From: an uncultured Clostridia bacterium
GTDB lineage: Bacteria; Bacillota; Clostridia; Oscillospirales; Acutalibacteraceae
Reading direction: 5' to 3'
DNA length: 27,353 nucleotides
NCBI GenBank assembly: GCA_947629295.1
Contig: CANRDH010000004.1
Location: forward strand, 1-27,353
In this document: one piece after another, positions 1-6,056 of the stretch
Layout of the letters: each line of letters starts with the position of its first letter
How positions within the stretch are numbered: the stretch's first letter is position 1
Translations under genes and position numbers: made by a program
The notes under the pieces: generated by a model
What the model was told of the DNA's origin: nothing
Databases searched by the model: none
The model's input: only the letters and a program-made list of their open reading frames with translations

Positions 1-296
1 ACTATAGTAACCGAATGCTCCGTGGATATAGGTGTATGTATATCAAAACCTTCAAGCTGTTTATACCAGTTTTCCGCTGTAACATCTTTAATCCCCAGTA
101 AGAGTCCGGTATCAATAAAACCTAGAAAAACAGTCACAACGGCAGAAACACAAGATAGTTTTTTCTGTTTTTCTGTTTTCGGACATTTTAACAGAAAATA
201 AAAGTTTATTACGCTTACACTGACAGGTATGCCAAAAATATATAAAAGAAATGCAATGTATGCAAGACCGGATTCAAATACACTTAAACCAACCAT
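1..296 (-). CDS. Partial membrane protein of unknown family (C-terminus outside window)
   Basis: The reading frame is open from the ATG at 296 to the window edge, giving 98 codons without a stop. A clear Shine-Dalgarno site (GGAGGCGA) lies 5-7 nt upstream of the ATG. The visible part has two hydrophobic stretches, about residues 5-34 and 47-66, separated by a lysine-rich loop, so an integral membrane protein is likely. A soluble stretch beginning around residue 70 runs off the window. It lies 26 nt downstream of the XRE regulator and is probably the third gene of a DUF2975-XRE-membrane protein unit. I do not recognise the family, and the missing end prevents a firmer call. Confidence 0.6.
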   Translation of the reverse strand, partial: MVGLSVFESGLAYIAFLLYIFGIPVSVSVINFYFLLKCPKTEKQKKLSCVSAVVTVFLGFIDTGLLLGIKDVTAENWYKQLEGFDIHTPISTEHSVTI

Positions 297-322
297 ATAA
301 TCGCCTCCATGATTTTTGTGAG

Positions 323-541
323 CTATTTCTCCGCAGTACGATATTCCAGTATATCCCCCGGTTGGCAATCAAGAGCCTCACATAGCTTTGCAAGCGTTGA
401 TATTTTTATCGCTTTTGCTTTTCCGTTTTTCAGTACCGATATATTCGGCAGTGTAATACCAACTCTCTCCGACAATTCTGTAACACTCATTTTTCTTTTT
501 GCGAGCATTACATCTATATTGATAATAATTTCACCCTCCAT
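323..541 (-). CDS. Small Cro/CI-type (XRE) HTH regulator, YozG-like
   Basis: This 72-residue protein is almost entirely one helix-turn-helix domain. Residues about 10-62 read as the five-helix Cro/C1 fold, with the segment SVTELSERVGITLPNISVLK as turn and recognition helix. It ends with the typical CQPGDILEY motif of the YozG/YdaS-like small XRE group. A GTG six bases further upstream (547) is in frame, but GAGG is then only 1 nt away; the ATG at 541 has GAGG at 7 nt and is preferred. It lies 9 nt after the DUF2975 gene. In Bacillus subtilis a DUF2975 gene (yoaS) is likewise paired with an XRE gene (yozG), which supports a functional pair. The DNA target is not known; autoregulation of the upstream promoter is an inference. 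Confidence 0.85.
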   Translation of the reverse strand: MEGEIIINIDVMLAKRKMSVTELSERVGITLPNISVLKNGKAKAIKISTLAKLCEALDCQPGDILEYRTAEK

Positions 542-550
542 ACTCACACC

Positions 551-1030
551 TCATATCGTCAAATCACTCTGTTCCTGCAAACCTGCCGCCTTAAGCACAA
601 GATGCGATAATGCGGCGGCTGCAACCGTTATTGCCGCACCGATGAATGTTATGATTAATGATGCAAGCAATACAGCGGGATGATTCATACCTAAAAAGAA
701 ATATACTACATTCATTATAAAGAAAAAAGTACTGTCCCCCGCCGCAAGAATTGATATCCATTTGAGAAGCCTTGAATTTTCCCCGCAAAAGGATTTATCC
801 CTGCCTATATTTCCCGATATGATCCACCCAAGCACAAGTACAACATAACACGGAACTGCTGTTATCCAAAGAAAAATAAGCCAAGGATAAAAACAATATG
901 CCAAATCCGGACTCTGATTTACCAAATCCGTTCCGAAAAGCGGAAGCAGCAGAAAATAAATTACAAGTCCGCATAAGCCGATACCGACAATGATAAATTT
1001 AAGCCATTTTGCAAGTGTTTTCTGATTCAT
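551..1030 (-). CDS. DUF2975 family membrane protein (YoaS-like)
   Basis: This 159-residue protein has four predicted membrane helices, at about residues 11-32, 47-71, 93-113 and 118-142. The loop between helices 2 and 3 contains the pattern IGRDKSFCGENSRLLKWIS, which resembles the conserved loop of DUF2975 proteins. Its function is unknown; the family is a small four-helix membrane protein commonly paired with a YozG-type XRE regulator, exactly as here. The start has the Shine-Dalgarno sequence GGAGGG at about 8 nt. A perfect-consensus promoter lies 32 nt upstream, so this is the first gene of the unit. A membrane sensor or anti-regulator for the neighbouring HTH protein is only a guess. Confidence 0.82.
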   Translation of the reverse strand: MNQKTLAKWLKFIIVGIGLCGLVIYFLLLPLFGTDLVNQSPDLAYCFYPWLIFLWITAVPCYVVLVLGWIISGNIGRDKSFCGENSRLLKWISILAAGDSTFFFIMNVVYFFLGMNHPAVLLASLIITFIGAAITVAAAALSHLVLKAAGLQEQSDLTI

Positions 1031-1061
1031 AGATTTTCCCTCCGTAATTTCTTATATTTGT

Positions 1062-1090
1062 ATTATATCACCGGTACATAAGTTTGTCAA
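1062..1090 (-). promoter_or_regulatory. Sigma-A promoter for DUF2975-XRE operon
   Basis: On the minus strand TTGACA (1085-1090) is separated by exactly 17 nt from TATAAT (1062-1067), a perfect match to the vegetative consensus. The start codon of the DUF2975 gene lies 32 nt downstream. The spacer contains ACCGGT, a 6-bp palindrome that could be part of an operator, but this is weak. Confidence 0.88.
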
Positions 1091-1136
1091 TAAAAATTTA
1101 TCGTAACTCAATAAATTTTTAATAAAATAAATTACA

Positions 1137-1161
1137 GGACAGAATATAGAAATTTCTGCCC
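1137..1161 (-). terminator. Probable terminator of the cytidylate kinase-like gene
   Basis: On the minus strand an 8-bp stem (GGGCAGAA with TTCTGTCC, one G-U pair) with a 9-nt loop is followed by a T-rich stretch. It lies 32 nt after the stop codon of the kinase-like gene and before the promoter of the next unit. The T tract is interrupted, so efficiency is uncertain. Confidence 0.5.
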
Positions 1162-1192
1162 CGCATAAACAAACCTATGTTTAATATGTTTT

Positions 1193-1807
1193 TCAGAATA
1201 CCGACGCAACACGACAAATAAGATTAGCCGCCCCTTCGTCATCGTATTCCGCCGTATTCACACAAAGATCATAATTTCTTATATCCTCCCAATCGTTTCC
1301 CGTATAGTATTTGTAATACTCCGAGCGGTGCTTATCTATATCCCTTATTGTCTTATCAGCCTCAGCCTCTGTTACAGAAAACTTTTTCATAACCGTTTCG
1401 ACACATTTACTATGAGGCGCCCAGATAAATACCCTGACAAGCTTACAGCCGCTTCCTGACAAAGTATGGTTTGCACATCTTCCTATGATAACACAATCAC
1501 TCTTTTTGGCAAGCTCTCTTATTATATCGCTCTGATACTTAAAAACATCCATATGCGACTTAAAACGACCGCTTTCGGGAGGTACGTTTTTTGTAGAAAG
1601 ATTACTGAGCCTTTCAAAAAAGCCCTGCTTTGCCGGTGCTTCGTCGTGCTTTAAAAAATACTCAAGTCCCACACCGCTTTTATCGGAAGCAAGGTATAGC
1701 AGATTACGATCATAAAAAGATATATTCATCTTATCGGCTATCATCCTTCCGATAGTTCTTCCGCCACTGCCATAACCTCTTGCTATTGTGATAACAGTAT
1801 TTGCCAT
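1193..1807 (-). CDS. Cytidylate kinase-like family protein
   Basis: This 204-residue protein belongs to the cytidylate kinase-like P-loop family (Cytidylate_kin2 type), common in Clostridia and distinct from the housekeeping Cmk. The N-terminus carries the modified P-loop ITIARGYGSGGRTIG (residues about 6-20), followed by FYDRNLL, the strand and helix typical of this group. Residues 103-117 hold an IIGRCANHTL segment that matches the conserved IxGRxA motif. The true substrate of the family is not established; nucleotide or related phosphoryl transfer is expected. The start has GGAGGTC at 6 nt. It is a single-gene unit with its own promoter and a probable terminator, divergent from the lipoprotein gene. 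Confidence 0.85.
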   Translation of the reverse strand: MANTVITIARGYGSGGRTIGRMIADKMNISFYDRNLLYLASDKSGVGLEYFLKHDEAPAKQGFFERLSNLSTKNVPPESGRFKSHMDVFKYQSDIIRELAKKSDCVIIGRCANHTLSGSGCKLVRVFIWAPHSKCVETVMKKFSVTEAEADKTIRDIDKHRSEYYKYYTGNDWEDIRNYDLCVNTAEYDDEGAANLICRVASVF

Positions 1808-1837
1808 AATATGACCTCCAAATTCTTCTTTAAACTT

Positions 1838-1866
1838 ATTTTACAAAATTTTCCCTAAAATAGCAA
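1838..1866 (-). promoter_or_regulatory. Promoter for cytidylate kinase-like gene
   Basis: Minus-strand TTGCTA (1861-1866) and TAAAAT (1838-1843) are 17 nt apart. The start codon follows 31 nt downstream of the -10 box. The match is good but not perfect. Confidence 0.6.
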
Positions 1867-1929
1867 GAATTGTTACAATATTTTTATAAAAAATACATAA
1901 TAGTAAGTATGAAACAAAACAATTTATTT

Positions 1930-1959
1930 TTGAATATACTTTGAAAAAAAGGATATAAT
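1930..1959 (+). promoter_or_regulatory. Promoter for the repeat lipoprotein gene
   Basis: TTGAAT (1930-1935) and a perfect TATAAT (1954-1959) are separated by 18 nt. The lipoprotein start codon lies 34 nt downstream of the -10 box. It is divergent from the kinase-like gene promoter about 65 nt away. Confidence 0.65.
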
Positions 1960-1993
1960 ATTTTTGAAAAATTACATCAAAGGAGTAATCTTT

Positions 1994-2494
1994 ATGAAAA
2001 GAATATTTATTTCATTATTTGCAGCAGCTGCGATCTGCACTTGCTTTGCAGCCTGCAAAAGCAATACAAACGATAAGCCCGAGGCTTCAAATAATAATAC
2101 GCAGTCGACAGTTTCCGAAGGAGCAGTCGATATCAATAAGAACAACGGTGCAGTTACCGACAGAAATGGAATAATCGGCGACGACGATACACCGGCAGAA
2201 GACAGCAGAGGTAGTCTTGCTTCAAAGGCCGGAGACGCTGTCGGAGATTTGGGTCAGGATGTAGGCAGTGCTGTTGAGGACATCGGCGACGGTGTAGGCA
2301 GTGCCGTTGAGGATATAGGTGACGGCGTCGGCGGTGCTATCGGCGATATCGGCGACGGAGTCGGCAATGCTGCCGATGACATCGGTGAGGGTGCAGGAAG
2401 TGCTGTTGAGGATATCGGCAACGGCGTCGGAAGTGCTGCCGGAGATATGGGAAATTCAACAAGCCGCAGTGAAAGCTCAGGGGCAAACCGCTGA
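1994..2494 (+). CDS. Lipoprotein with glycine-rich 11-residue repeats
   Basis: The 166-residue product starts with KR, a hydrophobic segment and the lipobox FAAC, so Cys21 is the likely lipidated residue and the protein is probably anchored outside the membrane. A low-complexity Asn/Asp/Ser linker (residues 22-88) follows. Residues 90-155 contain six consecutive 11-residue units of the type VGSAVEDIGDG, with hydrophobic residues at positions 1, 5 and 8 and Gly at 2, 9 and 11. A Ser-rich tail ends the protein. An 11-residue period fits three turns of a helix, giving an amphipathic surface, but the glycine content makes the fold uncertain. The start at 1994 is preferred because AGGAG lies 8 nt upstream; an in-frame TTG at 1964 has no such site. 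The family is not recognised and no function can be assigned. Confidence 0.8.
   Translation: MKRIFISLFAAAAICTCFAACKSNTNDKPEASNNNTQSTVSEGAVDINKNNGAVTDRNGIIGDDDTPAEDSRGSLASKAGDAVGDLGQDVGSAVEDIGDGVGSAVEDIGDGVGGAIGDIGDGVGNAADDIGEGAGSAVEDIGNGVGSAAGDMGNSTSRSESSGANR
2261..2458 (+). repeat. Six imperfect 33-bp tandem repeats in the lipoprotein gene
   Basis: Units begin at 2261, 2294, 2327, 2360, 2393 and 2426, each 33 bp and coding for one 11-residue unit. The first two are the most alike. Third-position differences between units indicate that the array is not entirely new. Confidence 0.85.
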
Positions 2495-2521
2495 TTCAGA
2501 CAGAACTTAAATTACAAAATT

Positions 2522-2554
2522 AACGGGTAATCAGAAATGGTTACCCGTTTTTTA
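2522..2554 (+). terminator. Rho-independent terminator of the lipoprotein gene
   Basis: A perfect 9-bp stem (AACGGGTAA with TTACCCGTT) with a 10-nt loop runs into a TTTTTT tract. It lies 27 nt after the stop codon. Confidence 0.9.
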
Positions 2555-2611
2555 ATGTTCTTTTTTTAACTGCACTCTCATATCTATATAAAAAAGAAAA
2601 AGGGTGGTTCA

Positions 2612-3442
2612 ATGCTTACGGTACTTAAAATAACAAATGAAAAAAGCTGCGGAATAAGCCGGAGGCTTCTCTCCATACTCAAACCGTATCAGATTAAAAC
2701 CGAAATCAGGAAATGTGGGGATGTGGAAATCAACTATATCGATTATATTCTGCGCAGGGGAAATATAAAATATGATAAGCTGTATAATTGCTGTATCGGA
2801 AAAAGAAAAACCATACTTTGCGATAAAAAAATTTCCCTCGAGGGCTCAAGGCTAAAACGGTTTACAGGTATTAATTTCAAAAAAATCATGCTTGATAATT
2901 TTATTTGCGATATTCTGAAAAAAGCAGATATTGAGCCGACAAAAATAAAAATTTCTTATTACGACCCAAATGCGGAAAATCCCGCTCTCGCCGAAGATCT
3001 GCTCTCATATTGCACTGATTTGACGGTAGTAAGCGATATGCCGAGATTTTACGAAAACGAATCCGAGAGAATTGCGGAGAAATGCGGGGCAATATTTACC
3101 GTAAGCAACGATATATCGGCTCTTTGTCAATGTGATATTCTTATTGCCCCCACAATCATAAAAAAGGCTTTGCCGACTGTTTCAAGTAACATAATTTTTA
3201 CGGTCTGTCCCCCGTCCGCCCCCGTATCGGGTAATATTATAACCGATTATTACTGTGAACTGCCCCGAAAATATATCCCGTTTGTCGATGATACTCTTGA
3301 CGGGATGTATCTTTTGGCGGGACTGTATTCACTTTGCGGCATAAACTCACTTGCCTCTCTTATTCCCCATTCATGCGGAGGTTCGGGCATAAAATATACA
3401 ACAGACGAGATCGTAAGAATTATCAAAAATAAATACCAATAA
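2612..3442 (+). CDS. Hypothetical protein with a Rossmann-like C-terminal half
   Basis: This 276-residue protein is not one I can name. No signal peptide or membrane segment is evident. The first 60 residues are basic. From about residue 125 the pattern is an alternation of hydrophobic strands and helices: LTVVSDMPRFY, then an acidic helix, then CGAIFTVSN, an ISALCQCDILIAPT segment and further strands. This resembles the strand-helix-strand unit followed by the aDILI-(A)PT turn seen in NAD(P)-binding folds of the shikimate dehydrogenase/dipicolinate synthase A type, but no glycine-rich nucleotide loop is seen. AGGGTGG lies 5 nt before the ATG. It is convergent with hslO and shares a bidirectional terminator with it. 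Function is unknown. Confidence 0.75.
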   Translation: MLTVLKITNEKSCGISRRLLSILKPYQIKTEIRKCGDVEINYIDYILRRGNIKYDKLYNCCIGKRKTILCDKKISLEGSRLKRFTGINFKKIMLDNFICDILKKADIEPTKIKISYYDPNAENPALAEDLLSYCTDLTVVSDMPRFYENESERIAEKCGAIFTVSNDISALCQCDILIAPTIIKKALPTVSSNIIFTVCPPSAPVSGNIITDYYCELPRKYIPFVDDTLDGMYLLAGLYSLCGINSLASLIPHSCGGSGIKYTTDEIVRIIKNKYQ

Positions 3443-3446
3443 CAAA

Positions 3447-3482
3447 TGACTGCCCGTAACGGTTTATCCCTTCGGGCAGTCA
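3447..3482. terminator. Bidirectional terminator between convergent genes
   Basis: A perfect 10-bp stem (TGACTGCCCG with CGGGCAGTCA) encloses a 16-nt loop. It lies between the stop codons of the hypothetical protein (plus) and hslO (minus). T-rich sequence follows on both strands, though neither tract is uninterrupted. Confidence 0.75.
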
Positions 3483-3487
3483 CATTC

Positions 3488-4399
3488 TTATTCTTTTCTG
3501 TCAGACTTATCATTTCTATGCTTCTCTTCAATAATACTTTCAAGCTCCTGTTTGTTAAAACGGTAAACCTTATTGCAGAAATGACATATCGCCTCAGCGT
3601 AGCCCCTTTCACTTGCACTCTCTCTTATATCCTCGTCACTGAGGAGCATATATGCCCTTTCGACCTTTTCACGGCTGCATCCGCAGACATAGTCAATCGG
3701 CATTTCGTCAAGCACCTCTACCTCAAATCCCTCAAGCGCGGCATCACATATTTCCTTAATACTCATGCCCTTTGCAAGCATTGTTGTAACGGGCTCAAGC
3801 TTTTCAATATTCTTCTCAACCTGCGTTATCGTTGAGTTAACCGCCCCGGGCAGAAGCTGGAGCAAAAATCCGCCCGAGAGAAGTACCTCGTGACTTTCCT
3901 TGTCAAGAAGCACACCCAAGGCACATACTGTAGGAATCTGCTCACTTGTGGCATAATAGCTTGTTATATCCTCCGCTATTTCTCCTGAAACAAGAGGTAC
4001 GGTTCCAATATACGGCTCCCCTGTTCCATAATCACGCATAACATTAAGAACGCCCGTTTTACCCACTGCCTTGCCCACATTAAGTTTGCCGTTGGAATAG
4101 TATTCAGTCGGGCAGTCGGGGTTTTGTATATATCCCCTGACATTTCCCCTGCTGTCGCTTACGGCTATGACTGCACCCGCAGCGCCGTTATCTCCGTTGA
4201 CTCTCAGCGTTATTGACGCGTCATTCTGTTTTAGCTGAGCTCCCATTATTGAACAGCCTGTCAGAAGTCTGCCGAGAGCCGCAGTAGCAACAGGAGAAGT
4301 CCTGTGTATTTTAGAAGCCTTATATACAATATTCGATGTCTCCGCCGCCGATATAACAACAGCGCCGTCCGAAGTAATACATCTTATGATCCTGTCCAT
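3488..4399 (-). CDS. hslO: Hsp33 redox-regulated chaperonin
   Basis: This 303-residue protein matches Hsp33 over its full length (usual length about 290-300). The N-terminal chaperone domain covers about residues 1-230. The C-terminal redox switch has the zinc-binding cysteines in the expected CXC and CXXC arrangement, Cys239/Cys241 and Cys272/Cys275. In this family oxidative stress oxidises the cysteines, releases zinc and unfolds the linker, activating a cytoplasmic ATP-independent holdase. The start has AGGGTGAT about 5 nt upstream. It is the last gene of a trpR-like - methyltransferase - hslO operon, only 15 nt after the methyltransferase stop. All four key cysteines are present, so the protein should be functional. 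Confidence 0.96.
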   Translation of the reverse strand: MDRIIRCITSDGAVVISAAETSNIVYKASKIHRTSPVATAALGRLLTGCSIMGAQLKQNDASITLRVNGDNGAAGAVIAVSDSRGNVRGYIQNPDCPTEYYSNGKLNVGKAVGKTGVLNVMRDYGTGEPYIGTVPLVSGEIAEDITSYYATSEQIPTVCALGVLLDKESHEVLLSGGFLLQLLPGAVNSTITQVEKNIEKLEPVTTMLAKGMSIKEICDAALEGFEVEVLDEMPIDYVCGCSREKVERAYMLLSDEDIRESASERGYAEAICHFCNKVYRFNKQELESIIEEKHRNDKSDRKE

Positions 4400-4414
4400 A
4401 TTATCACCCTATAC

Positions 4415-5155
4415 TTAAATCCTTTCCGCAACAAAAAATTTTCTCTCGCAGGTTTCCGTCGGTATATTAAATGTCATATCCTCATAAACCGCCTTTACCG
4501 AAAAGCCTGCTTTTTCGAGCCAATTAGTAATATCGCAGTCACTGTATGCTCTTTCGCAAAATTCCTCGGACTCTCTCCTGTACGCCTCTCCGTCCGGAGT
4601 GAAAAAGTCAAGAATTATACGCACCGTATCTGTTTTTTCGTCAAGCTCATTCTGCCATGCACAGAAAACCTCGTCCATGTCATAAATAAAGCAATTATTA
4701 CCAAGCACAGTCCTATGCTTATATATGGTATTTACATCAAAAATAAACAACCCACCGACAGACATATACTCCGAAACACGTTCAAAGGTTTTCCTAACAT
4801 CTTCCGGCTCTGTGAGATGATTTATGCTGTCAAGCGTACAAATACAGGTGTCAATCCCTCCATACAGCTCAAGCTCCTGCATTTTCTGACAGATATACAT
4901 AATTTGCGCATTATTTTCATATGACTTCTGCTGAGCCTCGGAGAGCATATCGGATGAGCTGTCTGCACCGAAGATATCTATGCCCTTTTTGTACAGCTCC
5001 AGAGTAAGACTTCCCGTGCCGCAGGCAAGGTCAAGAGTCGTTCCCCATTCGTGATTATGACAGCGGCACAGCTCCATAAGATAGTCCGCTCTCTCTTTAT
5101 AACAGACATTTTCCGTCAGGCTGTCATAATAAAGGGAAAAACAGGAATAGCTCAT
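4415..5155 (-). CDS. Class I SAM-dependent methyltransferase
   Basis: The 246-residue product has the class I methyltransferase order: motif I LDLACGTGSLT (residues about 41-51), the acidic end of strand 2 in FGADSS (about 62-67), an ICTLDSINHL segment after strand 4 (about 105-114), and GGLFIFDVNT around residues 133-142. This supports SAM binding; the methyl acceptor cannot be read from the sequence. Its size and motif spacing fit the broad group that includes YqeM-like enzymes. The start codon overlaps the stop codon of the trpR-like gene in an ATGA arrangement, with GGGAGA 8 nt upstream, so the two are translationally coupled. A role connected with the neighbouring Hsp33 is not known. Confidence 0.88.
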   Translation of the reverse strand: MSYSCFSLYYDSLTENVCYKERADYLMELCRCHNHEWGTTLDLACGTGSLTLELYKKGIDIFGADSSSDMLSEAQQKSYENNAQIMYICQKMQELELYGGIDTCICTLDSINHLTEPEDVRKTFERVSEYMSVGGLFIFDVNTIYKHRTVLGNNCFIYDMDEVFCAWQNELDEKTDTVRIILDFFTPDGEAYRRESEEFCERAYSDCDITNWLEKAGFSVKAVYEDMTFNIPTETCERKFFVAERI

Positions 5156-5448
5156 TCGTTCTCTCCCTTCAGGCGGTCAAACGTAAGCTTGTATCCATCG
5201 CTTCCGTAGTTGAGCGAACGGTTTACTCTGCTTATGGTTGCCGTACTTGCTCCGGTATCTTTCACAATGTCATTATATATTTCACCCTCGCTCAGCATCT
5301 TGGCAACAACATATCTTTGTGCCATAGCCTTTATTTCGGGTACTGTACACAAATCATCGAAAAATTTATAACATTCATCAACAGTTTCGAGTGTAAGTAT
5401 TGCCTGAAATAACGCGTCCGTATTTGAATTTCTGATTTTCGGGTTCAT
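5152..5448 (-). CDS. TrpR-like DNA-binding protein, YerC/YecD family
   Basis: The 98-residue product matches the YerC/YecD subgroup of the Trp repressor superfamily. Residues about 15-50 form the helical dimer part (LFQAILTLETVDECYKFFDD), and residues 55-88 contain the helix-turn-helix with EIYNDIVKDTGASTATISRV as turn and recognition helix. An upstream extension of 16 codons is in frame, but only the ATG at 5448 has a proper Shine-Dalgarno site (GGGAGG, 7 nt). Members of this group are regulators whose tryptophan dependence is not established. It is first in the operon with the methyltransferase and hslO, and is divergent from smr across a palindromic promoter region, which suggests possible autoregulation. 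Confidence 0.9.
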   Translation of the reverse strand: MNPKIRNSNTDALFQAILTLETVDECYKFFDDLCTVPEIKAMAQRYVVAKMLSEGEIYNDIVKDTGASTATISRVNRSLNYGSDGYKLTFDRLKGENE

Positions 5449-5486
5449 TATTATGCCTCCCGCAAAAAATAATTTAGTACTATAAT

Positions 5487-5515
5487 ATTTTACCACATGA
5501 AAGTGTAAAAATCAA
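5487..5515 (-). promoter_or_regulatory. Promoter for trpR-like - methyltransferase - hslO operon
   Basis: Minus-strand TTGATT (5510-5515) and TAAAAT (5487-5492) are 17 nt apart. The -35 box lies inside the left arm of the inverted repeat at 5507-5544. An 8-bp palindrome TAGTACTA (5475-5482) lies just downstream of the -10 box and could be a regulator site, though this is weak. Confidence 0.65.
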
Positions 5516-5544
5516 TAGATTGACAATCTAATATATTGATTTTT
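5507..5544. promoter_or_regulatory. Inverted repeat covering two divergent -35 boxes (candidate shared operator)
   Basis: An 11-bp perfect inverted repeat, AAAAATCAATA (5507-5517) and TATTGATTTTT (5534-5544), encloses a second smaller one, AGATTG-A-CAATCT (5517-5529). The -35 element of the minus-strand promoter lies in the left arm and that of the plus-strand promoter in the right arm. A protein bound here would affect both transcription units. Which protein is unknown; the adjacent TrpR-like regulator is the obvious candidate. Confidence 0.6.
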
Positions 5545-5564
5545 GCGATCAGTATATGTATAAT
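5536..5564 (+). promoter_or_regulatory. Promoter for the smr gene
   Basis: TTGATT (5536-5541) and a perfect TATAAT (5559-5564) are 17 nt apart. The start codon of the Smr protein lies 61 nt downstream. Confidence 0.75.
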
Positions 5565-5625
5565 ATATGCTGCGGATTATTTTTTCCGTATAGGATAAAG
5601 TTTCGGAGAAACGGGATGATATAAT

Positions 5626-5862
5626 ATGAGTTATTTTATGGAAGAAGACCTGCACGGTTTGAGCTGTGCACAGGCAAAGGAAAGACTTGACGATATAATC
5701 AAAAGACTTCCGAGTGATGTAGGTGAACTGACCGTAGTACACGGATACAGAGGCGGAACAGCTCTGAGGGATATGGTCAGGAAATATAAAAATCCCAGAA
5801 TTGAAAGAAAGATCCTGGGGACAAATCAGGGCTCAACTATTTTTGTTATAAGAAAAAAGTAA
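5626..5862 (+). CDS. Stand-alone Smr domain protein
   Basis: This 78-residue protein consists of a single Smr (small MutS-related) domain. It has the N-terminal DLHGL signature (residues 8-12) and the second conserved block VVHGYRGGTALR (about 37-48), which contains the HGxG-like loop of the family. Smr domains in other proteins nick DNA or cleave RNA and bind branched nucleic acids; activity of this small free-standing version is an inference. It lacks the MutS2 ATPase. The ribosome binding site is poor (a GGGATGAT some 5-7 nt upstream). It is transcribed divergently from the trpR-like gene. No clear terminator follows it. Confidence 0.88.
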   Translation: MSYFMEEDLHGLSCAQAKERLDDIIKRLPSDVGELTVVHGYRGGTALRDMVRKYKNPRIERKILGTNQGSTIFVIRKK

Positions 5863-5894
5863 ATTATTAATAACATAACCTTTGTATAAAAATC

Positions 5895-5923
5895 TTGATT
5901 TATGGATAATTATGTCATATAAT
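5895..5923 (+). promoter_or_regulatory. Promoter for the TIR-methyltransferase gene
   Basis: TTGATT (5895-5900) and a perfect TATAAT (5918-5923) are separated by 17 nt. The predicted leader before the TIR gene is about 125 nt, long enough for regulation, but I see no strong hairpin in it. Confidence 0.65.
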
Positions 5924-6056
5924 TATGTTGTATGGCAGATTCTTCCTGCAATGTACTTATGCTCATTATAAAATATCAGGAATATTATAAAATTCCGGCA
6001 AACAGATGCAGTTAAGATCCAGCTATTATTAAATCCGGATTAAAGCGGTGAATAAA

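Noticed and set aside
5512..5742. Minus-strand frame overlapping the smr gene and the divergent promoter region
   Set aside because: It is antisense to the conserved Smr domain and has no ribosome binding site.
6048..6056. GTG start three codons upstream for the TIR-methyltransferase protein
   Set aside because: The GTG is part of the likely Shine-Dalgarno sequence GGTGA of the ATG at 6057.
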